Source of the DNA: Agrostemma githago
Lineage: Eukaryota > Streptophyta > Magnoliopsida > Caryophyllales > Caryophyllaceae
Reading direction: 5' to 3'
Length of the DNA stretch: 64,000 nucleotides
Assembly (NCBI GenBank): GCA_958450325.1
Contig: OY288247.1
Span: 15,490,429 to 15,554,428 of the forward strand
The notes under the pieces are model-generated. The model was not told where the DNA came from. It did not search any database and saw only the letters and a program-made list of their open reading frames with translations. The position numbers and the translations under genes were made by a program. Below, in pieces: positions 34,514-45,611 of the stretch (position 1 is its first letter; every line of letters starts with the position of its first letter).

Positions 34514-37500
34514 GTGGCAGCGATCACAGCCCGTAACACCTTGCATTGCAGCTTACTTCCTCTTATTTTGGATGCCCAATTCAGCCCGTCACTATTCGGA
34601 ATACTTTTCTTTACCCAACCACAAAGTATGTCAACCACCCGAGAACTCCAGTTGCACCCAAAAACAGATGCTCTACAGTCTCAATATGTGATTCACATAA
34701 ATAGCAAAGGTCTGAATCTGCCACACCAAACCTCAAAAGTTTATTCCGGGTCTTTAGAGCGCCCCGAAAGACCAGCCAAGCGATAAAACTATGTCTCGGA
34801 ACGTTCCAACCATTCCACACCAGTCTTGCCCACTCCACTCGCGGTTTTCGATTCCGGAGATCGTCGTAGGCCCTAGCAATCGAGTACACCGGGAGCGAAC
34901 CATGCCACAACCCATTCTCGAACACATGCTTGATCTTGTCTTTAGCTTGACACACCTTCCTCCAAGTCCAGGTGACATCAGTGTTAGGCTGATACTCACC
35001 CCAATCAACTCCCTTCAGGTAAATACAGTTAACCCATCTGACCCACAGCCTATCAGGCTGATCAAACACCCAAGAGGCCAGCTTCGCTACCGCAACCTCA
35101 TTCCAAGTGACAAGATCCCTGAGACCTAGTCCGCCTTCATCCTTGGGATAGCGAATTTTCTCCCAACTTACAAGAGCTCGACTAGGTCCTTCTGTACCAC
35201 CATCCCAAAGGAAATTGCGACACAAAGAGCCAATGCGAGCCATCACATATTTAGGAATAATAAAAATCATGGCCCAATAATTATGCAATTGAGACAGCAC
35301 AGACTGAACCAACGTCAGCCTACCAGCATAGAATAGGCGTCGTGCGCCAACACTCGAAATCCTCGCCACGATCCGTGCAAGCAGCTTCTCGCAGTCTCCT
35401 CGACCAATTCGGGTGCACTGGATTGGCACTCCAAGGTATCGAAAAGGCAGAGAACCCTCAATACAGCCAGAAAACTGCAATATCTCGGGGTTCCTGTCAT
35501 CATCAACACCTGCAAAGTAGGCGTGAGACTTGCCCAAGCTGATTGCCAGGCCCGACGCCCGGCTGAACTTAGCAAACGCTCTCCATAAACATTTCATCGA
35601 GTCGATATCTCCTTTACTAAACAGAAGCAAGTCGTCTGCAAACATTAGGTGCGTAAGCTTCAAAGGAGCACACCGCGGATGGTACCTAAACTTCTTATCA
35701 ACCGTGACATTATCCAAAATGCGCGAGAAATAATCCATGCACATCAATGAATAGCAATGGCGACATTGGGTCCCCTTGTCTCAATCCCCTTTTCCCCCGA
35801 AAGAAACCAAAATTGTCTCCCTTCACACAAAGTGTGAACGAGACCGATTTCACACATTCCATAATCAGCCTGCGGAAGTGTGGAGGGAAATCCAAAGCCT
35901 GCAACATCTGCTCCACAAAACTCCACTCCACACTATCATAAGCCTTGTGGATGTCCACCTTAAATAAGCAACGAGGCGATATATGGCTTCGTCTATACAT
36001 TTTAATCAAGTCTTGGCAAATTAAAACATTCTCAACAATGCTCCTTCCTTCAATAAAACCCCCTTGAGTAGGGGATATTATATCAGGCAAAACCCGTCCT
36101 AGCCTCGTACAAATAATTTTGGCAATACATTTATATAAGACATTGCAGCAAGCGATCGGCCTGAACTCATTCACATTATTCGGCCTGTCAACTTTCGGGA
36201 TCAAAGAGATATTAGCACAGTTTATCTGTTTCAGCAATTTACCTAAGATGAAGAAATCTTTGACAGCAGCCACGACATCTTTCCCGACAATCTCCCAAGC
36301 ATCAATAAAAAATTGGCTTAAGTAACCATCCGGTCCCGGAGCCTTATCACGAGGAATGCTGAATATCGCGCGCTTAATCTCTTCCTCAGTAACGGACGCA
36401 CTCAGCCACTCCTTATGCTGTTCCGAGCATGTCTTGCCTCGACGCACAATACCCATATTAATCGGCTCCACCACACAAGACTCACCGAGGAGAGCCGAGT
36501 AATACCTGAGGAACGCATCCTCAATCGATGCTCTATCCCCACACGGATGTCCCTCAGCATCACAAATGCTCATAATAGCATTACGAGCTCTTCGGGCCCT
36601 CAACAAGCCATGAAAATAAGCGGAATTCCCATCCCCATCTCTAACCCACTTCTGTTTAGCCTTCTGGCTCCAAAACTCCGCCCGAGCAGTCTGCAACACA
36701 CGAACTGTGTCGTTCAGTTCGGCCTCCTCTTGGAGAATAGCAGGCTCACGATCAGTTCTAATCCGGTTTTGCACGCTAGCAAGCTTCAGCTCACTCTGCT
36801 CACATTTGTTCTCAATATCTGCAAAGCAACTCGCATTTAATTCTTTAAGTGGCTTCTTAAGATTCTTAAGTCTCTTCACCACCCGGTACATAGGCGTCCC
36901 AACTACCGACTCACCCCATACCGTATTCACACAAGCCTCGAATTCCTTAGCCTTGCTCCACATATTCATGTATTTGAAAGACCGATTATTTCTCGCCGGG
37001 GGGTTTTCAAGCTGCACCACACAAGGACAATGATCAAACGTGCCCTCCGGCAAGAAATTTGCAAAACTTTCCGGGAAAAGTCTCACGAAATCATCATTAA
37101 CCAAACACCTGTCAATGCGACTGAAAACTCTGGTTTTGGTATTCTTGTGTTTGTTATTCCAAGTAAACCACGAGCCACACGCCCGGATATCACTTTTCTC
37201 ACATTTCGTTATACAATCTCGAAACTGGATCATCTTCTCATCCGAAGAAATGCCCCCCCAACCTTTCTCGAGGTTCAATCACACAATTAAAGTCACCCAT
37301 AATAATCCAAGGTCCCATCGCAGCGTAGGATTCTAACTTTCGCCACAGCTCGTTTCGTTCAGCCACACCATTAAAAGCATAAACTAAAGTAAGAAAGTAT
37401 TCCTTACCCGAGTTCGACTTCACTTTCACATGGATGCTCTGACTACTGTACTCCAGGATCGTTAAATTGACTCTTGAATGTTTCCACAAAAGCCAAACAT

Positions 37501-37938
37501 GGCCCCCATCATGACAATGATTATTCGTCGTTATGCTACATTCATAGAACATGTTCTGACGAACTTTCGCATAAGCTTTATTCTTTATTTTAGTCTCAAG
37601 AAGACCACACACATCAACATCTTGCTTCCTAATGAACTCACTAATTGTACGTTGCTTATTTATGTTACACATGCCCCGTACATTCCAAGCCCCGATGTTA
37701 TGCACTTCCATGAATAACAATTTCCATCCCAACTCCACCCTTTTCTCCACCCTCCTCGTTTCTCGTACTGCCCCCACTATCTCCGCAAAAGTAGCCCCTT
37801 TGCTCCCACTCACAAAGGTTCTCGTGGCCAACCTAGTCGTACCCGCCTTGACCAAAGGAGGTACCGAACCAGTCCCCTTAGCAGCCTTCCCCGATCGCTG
37901 CAGCTGTCCAGCCGTACTGCCCCCTACTATCTCCGCCT
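34514..37938 (-). pseudogene. LINE ORF2 (endonuclease plus reverse transcriptase), frameshifted
   Basis: Minus strand, N to C: remnant of ORF1 C-terminus (37938 to about 37715), APE-type endonuclease (about 37710-37060, IGAWNVRGM, WIIMGDFN), reverse transcriptase (about 36400-35400, SLIPKVDRP, GFIEGRSIVEN, FADDLLLF) and a zf-RVT-like C-terminal region (about 34800-34650, SFIAWLVFRGALKTRNKL, CYLCESHIETVEHLF). Three frame breaks are visible: in a G7 run near 37255, near 35745 between SPLLFI and CMDYFSRIL, and near 34640. The protein would nick DNA and copy the LINE RNA by target-primed reverse transcription, but it is now inactive. Confidence 0.85.
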
Positions 37939-37961
37939 TGAACATTATTATATATTTTAAT

Positions 37962-38443
37962 TGTAAGAATTAATCCGACTAAATACTGAAAACTTCATAC
38001 TAAATTAATTGGTATACTGAATTGCGGAAGCGTACCTGATTCCATAGGTAAAGAGAGGTGGAACGAGAGTCTCCCGATTATGGCCTTCTAACAGTTACAC
38101 TCTCCTATTGGTTTCTCTCTACTTATGGATGTATAAGAGTTTAGGTTGGAGTGTGCTGCCAGGGACCATAACCCTGACTATATATATAGAGAAGGGCGCG
38201 GAAACCCTAATCACCCATATAAGTCGCTTTAGTTGATACGCCCATCATGCATCACTTAAAGCCCTAACGGATCTCTACACTATTATTATATCTGGCCCAT
38301 ACTTTATAAGACGTAAATAAGCCCGTGTTATTATTATTATTATGACGGATCACATATTTGGGCTCAACTTAAATGACAGCTAATAAATACAGTAGGGCCT
38401 AAATATTGTCAGCATATATTGTATTAGACCCATAATTCTTACA
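37962..38443 (-). mobile_element. Copia 3' LTR
   Basis: 482 bp, tgtaagaatt...attcttaca, with short terminal inverted repeats (TGTAAGAAT/ATTCTTACA). It contains a TATATATA stretch near 38179 and an ATT microsatellite. The polypurine tract lies just inside it at about 38445-38459 (AAGTGGGAG on the minus strand). Confidence 0.95.
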
Positions 38444-38459
38444 ATCTCCCACTTGGGTC

Positions 38460-38872
38460 ATATACAAATATATATATGTGACACCAGAAATGTATTTATT
38501 ATAACCTTATGAGCTCAATAATGCTATCAAACAGTCTAACCGTCTTATGCAATTCGGTCCATTAATCATATGTATATAGAACCAAAGCGGCCTTTGCCAC
38601 AGTTTGTCGTAACAGGACCCATCAATGATCACATATGCAAACATGACTAACGACATGAATCTAGTATAGGAGTGTAGCATGGAAACATCAACCGAATGTT
38701 ATCCAAATATGCATATTTTCAACTGGTCCTCTTAATTGAGGTCAACAACATAAGCAAGAAGCAGAGAAAAAAACTGAATAACTGAAAGCTTTATTGCATG
38801 CAAATCCTTAACCAAATAAAATTGTCATACAAGCAATGTAACGAATTCAAACTCCCACTGAAACTGTATATT
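38460..38872 (-). other. Copia 3' untranslated region
   Basis: About 410 bp between the RNase H stop codon and the polypurine tract. No extra gene is visible. Confidence 0.6.
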
Positions 38873-40053
38873 CTAAAATGGTATGACACCCATACGAGCA
38901 GTATGCCCCAGAAATACTTTGGGCGGTAGGCCCTTAGTAAGCGGATCCGCAACCATGGAGTTTGTTCCGATATGTTGTACAGACAATTGACCACTCTGCA
39001 CTCTTTCCTTCAAAGCTCGAAACGTGATATCAATATATTTTGACTGTGTCGAGCTTTTATTGTTGTTTATATACAACACTGAGGATTTGTTGTCACACAA
39101 CATCTGAAGTGGCTTATCCATGCCATTCACTATGCGCAAACCCGTGACAAAATTCTTCAACCATAGTGCCTGATTAGATGCCTCAAAACAAGCTATATAT
39201 TCTGCTTCCGTGGTGGAAGTAGATACGAGAGATTGCTTGACACTTTTCCAAGACACAGCTCCTCCGGCCATTATGAAGAGGTATCCTGATGTGGATCTCA
39301 AGCTATCTAGGCATCCTCCCAAATCAGAGTCAGAATACCCAATGACCTCAAGCTGATTTGACCTCTTGTAGGTGAGCATGTAATCTTTTGTTCCTTTAAG
39401 GTATCGCAAAACCCTCTTGACAGCTCTCCAGTGATCCATTCCTGGATTGCTGAGATATCTGCCTAACATCCCAACTATGAACGCAATGTCGGGTCGCGTA
39501 CAAACCTGTGCATACATTAAACTTCCAACTGCCGAAGCATATGGAATTGTATGCATTTCCTTAATCTCAAAATCATTCTTTGGGCATTGATCGAGACTGA
39601 ACTTGTCTCCTTTAGTCACAGGGGTATCAATTGGTTTGCAGTTAAACATGCCAAATCTTTTCAGTATTGTCTCGATATAGCTCTTTTGTGATAAACCAAG
39701 AGTGCCTTGGGCACGATCTCGATATATCTGAATTCCTAACACAAAAGAGGCGTCCCCAAGATCTTTCTTTTCGAAACTCTGTGAAAGAAATCTCTTGGTT
39801 TCGTGCAATAAACCTATATCGTTACTGGCAAGCAATATGTCGTCGATATACAAAACCAAAAATATGTGCTTACTTCCACTGAACTTGTGGTATACACAAT
39901 CATCAACCAAATTTGTCTCAAATCCATAAGACATGATTATTTGATGAAATTTGAGGTACCACTGACGAGAAGCTTGCTTAAGCCCATAAATGGATTTCTT
40001 TAATTTGCAGACCATGTCCTTTGAATCGTCTGAAACAAAGTGTTCTGGTTGCT
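38873..40053 (-). pseudogene. Copia reverse transcriptase C-terminal half and RNase H
   Basis: About 390 codons, open except for a TAG at 40052-40054 at the start. The reverse transcriptase part holds SIYGLKQASRQWY and the catalytic YIDDILLA. RNase H holds DSDLGGCLDSLRSTSGY, STTEAEYIA and ADPLTKGLP, with the acidic residues in place. It is the 3' end of the polyprotein; its 5' continuation is at 55692 on the other side of the nested Tat. The reading frame is continuous across the insertion apart from the TAG. Confidence 0.9.
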
Positions 40054-40859
40054 ACATATGTGGACATGACATAGGTCCACCCCGACGCGGCCACGCGCGG
40101 GTTTGGGTAGGCGAATGAATCTCCATATGAAACGGATCGAATTGAAATTTAGGTCTATGTGGAGTCGCCACCGAATTTTGTGGTTATTCGGAACCATTCG
40201 AGCCCACTCTATGTCGTAGTGGTCCGTATACAAAATACGGCCCATTTCCGATGTCAGAGTTTATTGGGCTCGTCCCTTTGCATTTGATACCAATACCGAC
40301 ATTATCGGATATTGTGTATTGAATGACTCTCGTGCGCCAACGGTTTCGGGCATCCGGAAACCGAGGTTCTGAGTAAGGGGTGAGGGTACGTGTTGGGAAG
40401 CCCACAAAGGACACCCAACCCCGCCCGCACATTAGCGGCCTCTACTAAGAATTCGAGTGACTTACAATACGCGCGCTAGTTAAACGGGAAAATGATATGC
40501 AAAGATTATTTTCCCTAAACATGCGAATTGAATTGAAACGGGTTTCTAAGTCAATTTAATGCAGCTAAGATTAACGTCAAAGTTGTATTTTAGCATGCGG
40601 GTTCATTTAGTACAATAAACGAACAAAATTAAATTAACAAGAGAAACAACAAACGCGTTAGTAATGATATAATAATATAACGAATAATAACGGTTTGCAA
40701 ATATTGAATTGAATTGAAAAGATGCAAATATGAGGATGCATGATTTGAAAAGATAGTATACACGTGATTAATTACGCACGTGTTGACCTAAGTCGTAAAA
40801 TACTATCGAGTTTGAAAAATAGGGTAATGTACGACTCGTGTTTGAGTCGTTATGAGGGC

Positions 40860-41192
40860 ACTCGATCGAGTGGTCGATAGACTCGATCGAGTAGGCCCTG
40901 AAAAGAGGTTTCTGTTACGTGTTATGGGCCGTACTCGGCCGAGTTATTGGCCAACTCGGTCGAGTACGTGGTCACTCGACCGAGTCACTGTGAGACTCGA
41001 CCGAGTGAGCATTTGAAAAGTATTCTGTCCAGGTCTGGTGGCCCTACTCGACCGAGTTATTGACCAACTCGACCGAGTAGGTCTCCACTCGATCGAGTCA
41101 CTGGAAGACTCGACCGAGTAGAGGTCCTGCAGACCCTTCTGTCTCGATTTTGTGATGTCACTCGATCGAGTGACGTAGGCACTCGACCGAGT
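40860..41192. repeat. Phased palindrome cluster, left LTR
   Basis: Twelve 12-bp palindromes of the form ACTCGRYCGAGT start at 40860, 40881, 40933, 40954, 40974, 40995, 41046, 41067, 41087, 41108, 41160 and 41181. Within groups the steps are 21 or 20 bp; between groups 51-52 bp. This gives a higher-order period of 113-114 bp. The palindromes are conserved while the sequence between groups has diverged. The 20-bp steps break reading frame, arguing against coding. Confidence 0.95.
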
Positions 41193-42153
41193 GGCACCTG
41201 TACGCAACCAGAAAACGCTTGCAATTGATTTGAATCGTTTAAAGTAGCCGAGACAATATAAATATTCCTCCGTGTTTGTAGTGTTATAATTGGACAACAT
41301 CTACGTTAACATCAACGGAAAATTGAACCGGCTAAATTATTTGATTTGATTTATTAGACTCGACGTACAATTACGGAATTGGCATCGGGCCTAACATATC
41401 GATACTTTGCTTAAAATACAGAAAAGGACTTGATTCCCTCGACTTTTCCGACATCGAAATAAATCCCTAAGGATTGTGATGTCGGATCCGTGTCAGCGGG
41501 TTTCGACCCTTATTGAAATACGATATTGGTTTTTTGAAAATCGATGAGATATGCGAACAATAACGATACAAACGGTATGAAAAATATGGTTGAAATTGAC
41601 CTATCTCAATAATCGAATAACCGGGATATCGGAACGAGCGACCGTCAACGCTGTGTGCAGTACACTTGTATATTCGTGTTTCCTCATTCCGATATCACTT
41701 ATACTCGACACAAATTGATAGGTATTTTAATGCTTTGATACTAGTATAATACTATCGATATTAATGATGCAATAATAACGATAAACGAAAAAAAAGACAA
41801 AAAAACGACCCATATGGAATAGACACGACGCGAGAAAAGGAAGAGAAGGGAAGAAACGGGGTTTTGACACCCTCAACCTACATGTTCTTGTCTCGGTGCG
41901 GACTCGTAACCGTGGCTATAACACAAGAGTCTTCGAGGTTTATGAAGGTTAAGTTGTGGTGGCTCGGGTTGAATTCCTAAAACTAGGTTTAGGGTTTGCT
42001 AATGTCGATTTTTCCTAGGGTTTAGCTAGGGTTTGTAGAGGGTGTAGTATGGAATTGCTCTATGATGTGTTAGGGTTTTGATAATTGTGAAAAGTTGAAT
42101 TAGGGTTGAGTTTTTATGTGTAAAAAAGATGTTGATGGTGTGCATGGGAGGGT

Positions 42154-42163
42154 GTTTATATAG
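42154..42163 (-). promoter_or_regulatory. Tat 3' LTR TATA box
   Basis: On the minus strand it reads CTATATAAAC. The copy in the 5' LTR, which drives the element, is at 55167-55176. The nearest palindrome ends 27 bp upstream. Confidence 0.7.
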
Positions 42164-42190
42164 AAGAGATTAGGGCACCCGGGCTAGGGC

Positions 42191-42293
42191 ACTCGACCGA
42201 GTAGGTAGCCAACTCGGTCGAGTGGCCCGTTATGTTAGCCGCCGGGCTCAAAGCAGGCCCACTCGATCGAGTGGATGGGTCACTCGGTCGAGT
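42191..42293. promoter_or_regulatory. Two promoter-proximal palindrome pairs, left LTR
   Basis: Palindromes start at 42191, 42212, 42261 and 42282: two pairs with exactly 21-bp steps, 27 to 130 bp upstream of the minus-strand TATA box. The copies in the 5' LTR are shifted by 13013 bp (55204-55306). Their position suggests transcription-factor sites; the binding protein is unknown. Confidence 0.75.
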
Positions 42294-42673
42294 GGCCTAG
42301 ATGGGTCGCGCGGGTCTTGTTTGGACCTTGACCTTGATGGGTTTTGTGTTTGACTTGGACTTTTGATGATTGATGGGTTTTTTTTGTGTGTCTCGGAAAC
42401 GACTTTGACCGGGGTCGACCCAATCGTGAAAAGCCGGTTTTAATTCCGGTGTCGGTTTTGGCCCGAATTAGTCTTGTTTGACTCGGAATGATCCACTGGG
42501 CCTGGATTTGAGGTTGGTTTGGTGAGATTTGTACTCCGTAAGTGTGTTAGCCAGCGATTAATGGATTTGAGCCCGTATCCGAGCGCATAGAAGCATGTTA
42601 GCGTCCGATCATCATCGGGTGTTTTTTGGGAAACTGCCATAGACACCTGGCAGTCAAAATGCGGGTGTCTACA

Positions 42674-43235
42674 GAGCCCCCACTCTGACTGAGGCTTGGA
42701 CAGGGCGAAAGTCAGAGTATCCACCAGGCCAATCGAGGATTGAAACCTGGCGGACTTCCGGCCGGGTCGTTTATAGTCCATTAGACTTGCGTGAAGGGCT
42801 CGCCAGCCGCAAGCTAGAAGTCATACCTGAGCTGATAACTCCGTGGGGAATTGGACTTGTCTCGTAAGTCCTGGGTGCGCCTGTATGTAGACTCATCCCT
42901 TGAAATGCCGTCGTTGGCTTCCGCTGGGGAATTATCGTGGGTTGCACTTCCCTAATTGAATTGTACCTGTATGAGTCACATAAAATGCATGCAGCACGTA
43001 GGCAGTAAAATGACTCGCGCTGGGGAGAGACGTTTTTTTGAAAATTTGAATTTTTGAAATTTTGAAACTTGAAATCTTGAGATTTTTGAATTTTGGAAGC
43101 TTTGAGATTTTGACTCCTAACAAGGATTAGGAAAGTTTGGGATGGAAATTCCCGTGCTAGTATTGAGACTAGGATTGTGGTTTGATTCCTAATTAGGATT
43201 AGGAAATTTTCCTAAATAGTTTGCAAGGCTAATGC
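42674..43235 (+). other. Tat polypurine tract and spacer before the PMD promoter
   Basis: The first 15 bp are the polypurine tract (minus-strand GAGTGGGGG). The next 150 bp match the corresponding part of the non-autonomous internals (6323-6470). At 43030-43120 there is a degenerate gaaaatttg repeat. No gene is seen. Confidence 0.65.
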
Positions 43236-43243
43236 TATATATA
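43236..43243 (+). promoter_or_regulatory. PMD gene TATA box
   Basis: TATATATA within gctatatatagccc, 113 bp upstream of the PMD start codon and followed by a CT/A-rich leader. It indicates that the antisense gene has its own promoter, independent of the LTRs. Confidence 0.6.
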
Positions 43244-43356
43244 GCCCTTCCATGCTCTTGATTTTCTTCACAAGTCACAAAACAATCCTTTCTTAAGAGA
43301 AAGTCTCTCTAATTCTCTTGAGAAAGTCTCTTCATCTTCTTTAAGGAGTTTTAGCC

Positions 43357-45228
43357 ATGGGGATCGATAGGTTGAGTGTTATGCTGCAGGAGTGGTCCCG
43401 CCGCTTTAGGGATGCAGATAGGGTGGCTTTGAATCAGACGGGGATAACTCAATTGTACCCGTTCCGTCAGATGGTGGTCGACCGCTATTTTCTGGATGCT
43501 TGCTTGGCTTATTGGGATGACATATATCATGTCTTTTCTTTTCCCCGGGGCGAAGTTTGCCCTTTACCTGAGGAGATTGCAGCTATAGGAGGATGGAACC
43601 CGATACTCCGTCCTGCCGTTCCATATTCGATCTATGACCCGAGGAGGAAGTTGAGAGAATTTCTAGGGCTTTCTCACAACGAGGTATCCCGTATGTTGGA
43701 TGGTGATAAAATTTCTCTGATCGACTTGGCCGAGAAATTTATGAATTCACTCGATGTTCGGGTTAGACCGGCTTACAGCCGTAGAGCTTTCTCCTTTTGC
43801 ATGCTCCATGTATACGCTTTCGAGGGTCATATGGACCTGTTGTCCTGTATGGGAAGTACCCGTCTTCTGACCGTAGTGGATCTGATGGAGACTGAGCACA
43901 GCCCGGCTTGGTTGATCACGGGCGAGATTATCCAAGGATTGGACGATCGCAAAAGGGACTCATCCATTCGTTTTACCGGGAGCACACGTTTGTTGCAAGT
44001 ATGTTACTTGATTTTTGATTTTTCTTTCTTCTCTTTTTTCGGATTTTTTTTTTTTACTGCAGGGGGGTACTCGATCGAGTCACCCAAGCACTCGGTCGAG
44101 TACCTTCAATGAGACGCTTCTGATCTGTCTTCGGAGGTGCCACTCGATCGAGTCACCCTGACACTCGATCGAGTGCCCTCGTAAAGAGCCTCCTGTTTGT
44201 GTTTAGGGGTATCACTCGACCGAGTGTCCCAAGCACTCGACCGAGTGGCTTTTGGCGAACGCCTATTTTGCCTATGAGCCTCATGTTTTTGTTTCCTTTT
44301 GCAGATTTGGCTATATGAGAGGCTATCAGTGATAGATCCTCCACTTGATGCGGGCAACTATCGTCATAACCAGGTGATGACGAGGAGGCGGGCCATTGAC
44401 TTTTCTCGTCAGATTACGCAGAAGTACTGGGACGAGGTTTTGTCCTTTCATGGCGGCCCGTTAATTCGATGGGTAGTTCCATGGTGGCCCATCTACCTTT
44501 GGAGTGGCTTGGACCCGAGGGACAGAGCCCGCTATCAGGTGATCCTTTCTTTCAAGCAGACGGTTCATCTCTATCCAGATCGCATACTAAGGCAGTATGG
44601 ATGGACCCAGCGAATCCCCGAAGTTGAAGCAGTTGTGAGTGACCCTACCCAACTGACTGATGTAATGTGTGATACCTGGATGCAAAGATGGTACACACGA
44701 CATACTTGGCCCGTTGTCAAATCTCGCCACTCAATCTGGGTTTCAGATTCTTATACAAAGTGGACCAAAGCAGGAGATGCTAAAGCCCGAGCCGCCTTGA
44801 AAATCGATGAAGCCTTCGACCTGCTGAGAAGAGAGCAAGCTAAAGACAACAGGGGGTTCTTTGATGAGGGAGACACTCCAGCTACCCTAGTTCGTCTAAT
44901 GTCAGGGCAAAAGAAGAAGACTAAGACTCAAGTTGAAGGGTCTAGTGCTAAAGGTGCTTGGGGGAAAGTGGGCCCCCAGACTGACTTGGGAAGGAGACTG
45001 GGCCCAAGACTTCCCGTGCAGGACCGACTCGGCCCACGGGATAGGCTACCCGAGCATGTGCGGGCCCGACTTGGGCCGAAGACTGTGATTGAAGACCCGT
45101 CGTCAAAGAAACGGGCTCGGGCTAAGGAAGTTCCACTCGTGATTCGGGAACGCTCGCCACCACCCCGAAGACCTCAGGCTCCACGCGACCCGAAGGACAA
45201 GGGGAAGGGGAAGATGCCCGGATACTAG
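43357..45228 (+). CDS. Plant-mobile-domain (aminotransferase-like) protein, antisense gene of the Tat element
   Basis: Two exons, 43357-43998 and 44305-45228, with a GT-AG intron (donor caa/gtatgt, acceptor ttttgcag/att) give a 521-residue protein. Exon 1 holds the PMD start (YPFRQMVVDRYFLDACLAYW, FSFPRGEVCPLPEEIAAIGGW). The splice joins GSTRLLQ to IWLYERL, a typical PMD motif, which supports the intron. The C-terminal 120 residues are basic with GPR/DRLGPRDRL repeats and KKRARAK, probably nuclear targeting. PMD proteins of the MAIN/MAIL1 type act in silencing of transposons; captured copies are known in plant elements. Its role here is unknown; acting against host silencing is my inference. 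Confidence 0.85.
44069..44246. repeat. Three palindrome pairs inside the PMD intron
   Basis: ACTCGRYCGAGT palindromes start at 44069/44090, 44142/44163 and 44214/44235. Each pair has a 21-bp step and the pairs repeat every 72-73 bp. They fill most of the 306-bp intron (43999-44304). The spacers between pairs are unrelated to coding sequence. The motif and spacing are the same as in the LTRs of this element. Confidence 0.93.
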
Positions 45229-45325
45229 TCTCCTTATTTTATTATTTGAATATTATTATTATTTTTGTGGTGTGATTTTTTGTGAATGCTTTTATTTTTT
45301 GTAATCCCGAGTTTATCGAGATATT

Positions 45326-45331
45326 AATAAA
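45326..45331 (+). terminator. PMD gene poly(A) signal
   Basis: AATAAA about 98 bp after the PMD stop codon, in AT-rich sequence. The convergent gag-pol ends at 45612, so the two transcription units meet tail-to-tail within about 380 bp. Confidence 0.55.
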
Positions 45332-45611
45332 AGACATATTATTGAACACCGTTCCCGTCTTTTGTTTATTGCGGTGGTTGTACCCTTTTGAGGGGTTGCC
45401 TACGTATCCGCAAATGGCGGAATCAAACCTAACGTAGTTCAAAAATTTGATTTGATTGATTTTTGCAATTTTCGAAATACATCAAGATTGTTAATTCGAG
45501 ATGCGCGACAGTAGAATAATTAATTCTAGCTTATTGACTTGTCTAAAATTTTGAAAATTTATAAAAAGACACATTTTTATAAATTTTTGCAAATGACATT
45601 GAGATGGGGGT

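Larger units (their letters stand above)
23704..37938 (-). mobile_element. 5'-truncated L1-type LINE, split by a CACTA element
   Basis: Minus-strand LINE of about 3.66 kb after removing the CACTA insertion (23937-34513). The 3' end is at the left: stop codon at 23765-23767, a short 3' UTR and a poly(A) tail (plus-strand T9 at about 23704-23712). The candidate target duplication tgaacatt is at 23699-23706 and 37939-37946. Only the tail of ORF1 remains ahead of ORF2, so reverse transcription stopped early. Confidence 0.8.
40059..42673 (-). mobile_element. Tat 3' LTR
   Basis: tgtggacatg...gtgtctaca. Minus-strand TATA box at 42154-42163. Two ACTCGRYCGAGT pairs lie just upstream of it (42191-42293) and the larger palindrome cluster lies in the downstream part (40860-41192). 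The rest has no genes; the open frame over the cluster encodes only TRSS repeats. Confidence 0.97.

Noticed and set aside
35342..37336. Plus-strand frames over the LINE
   Set aside because: They are reverse-strand shadows of the endonuclease/reverse transcriptase frame and lack any domain.
40944..41300. Open frame of 118 codons with repeated TRSS motifs across the palindrome cluster, with similar frames at 53969, 44106 and 62433
   Set aside because: The TRSS repeats are only translations of ACTCGRYCGAGT. Steps of 20 bp break the frame, and the same motif lies in an intron and in promoters in differing strand contexts.
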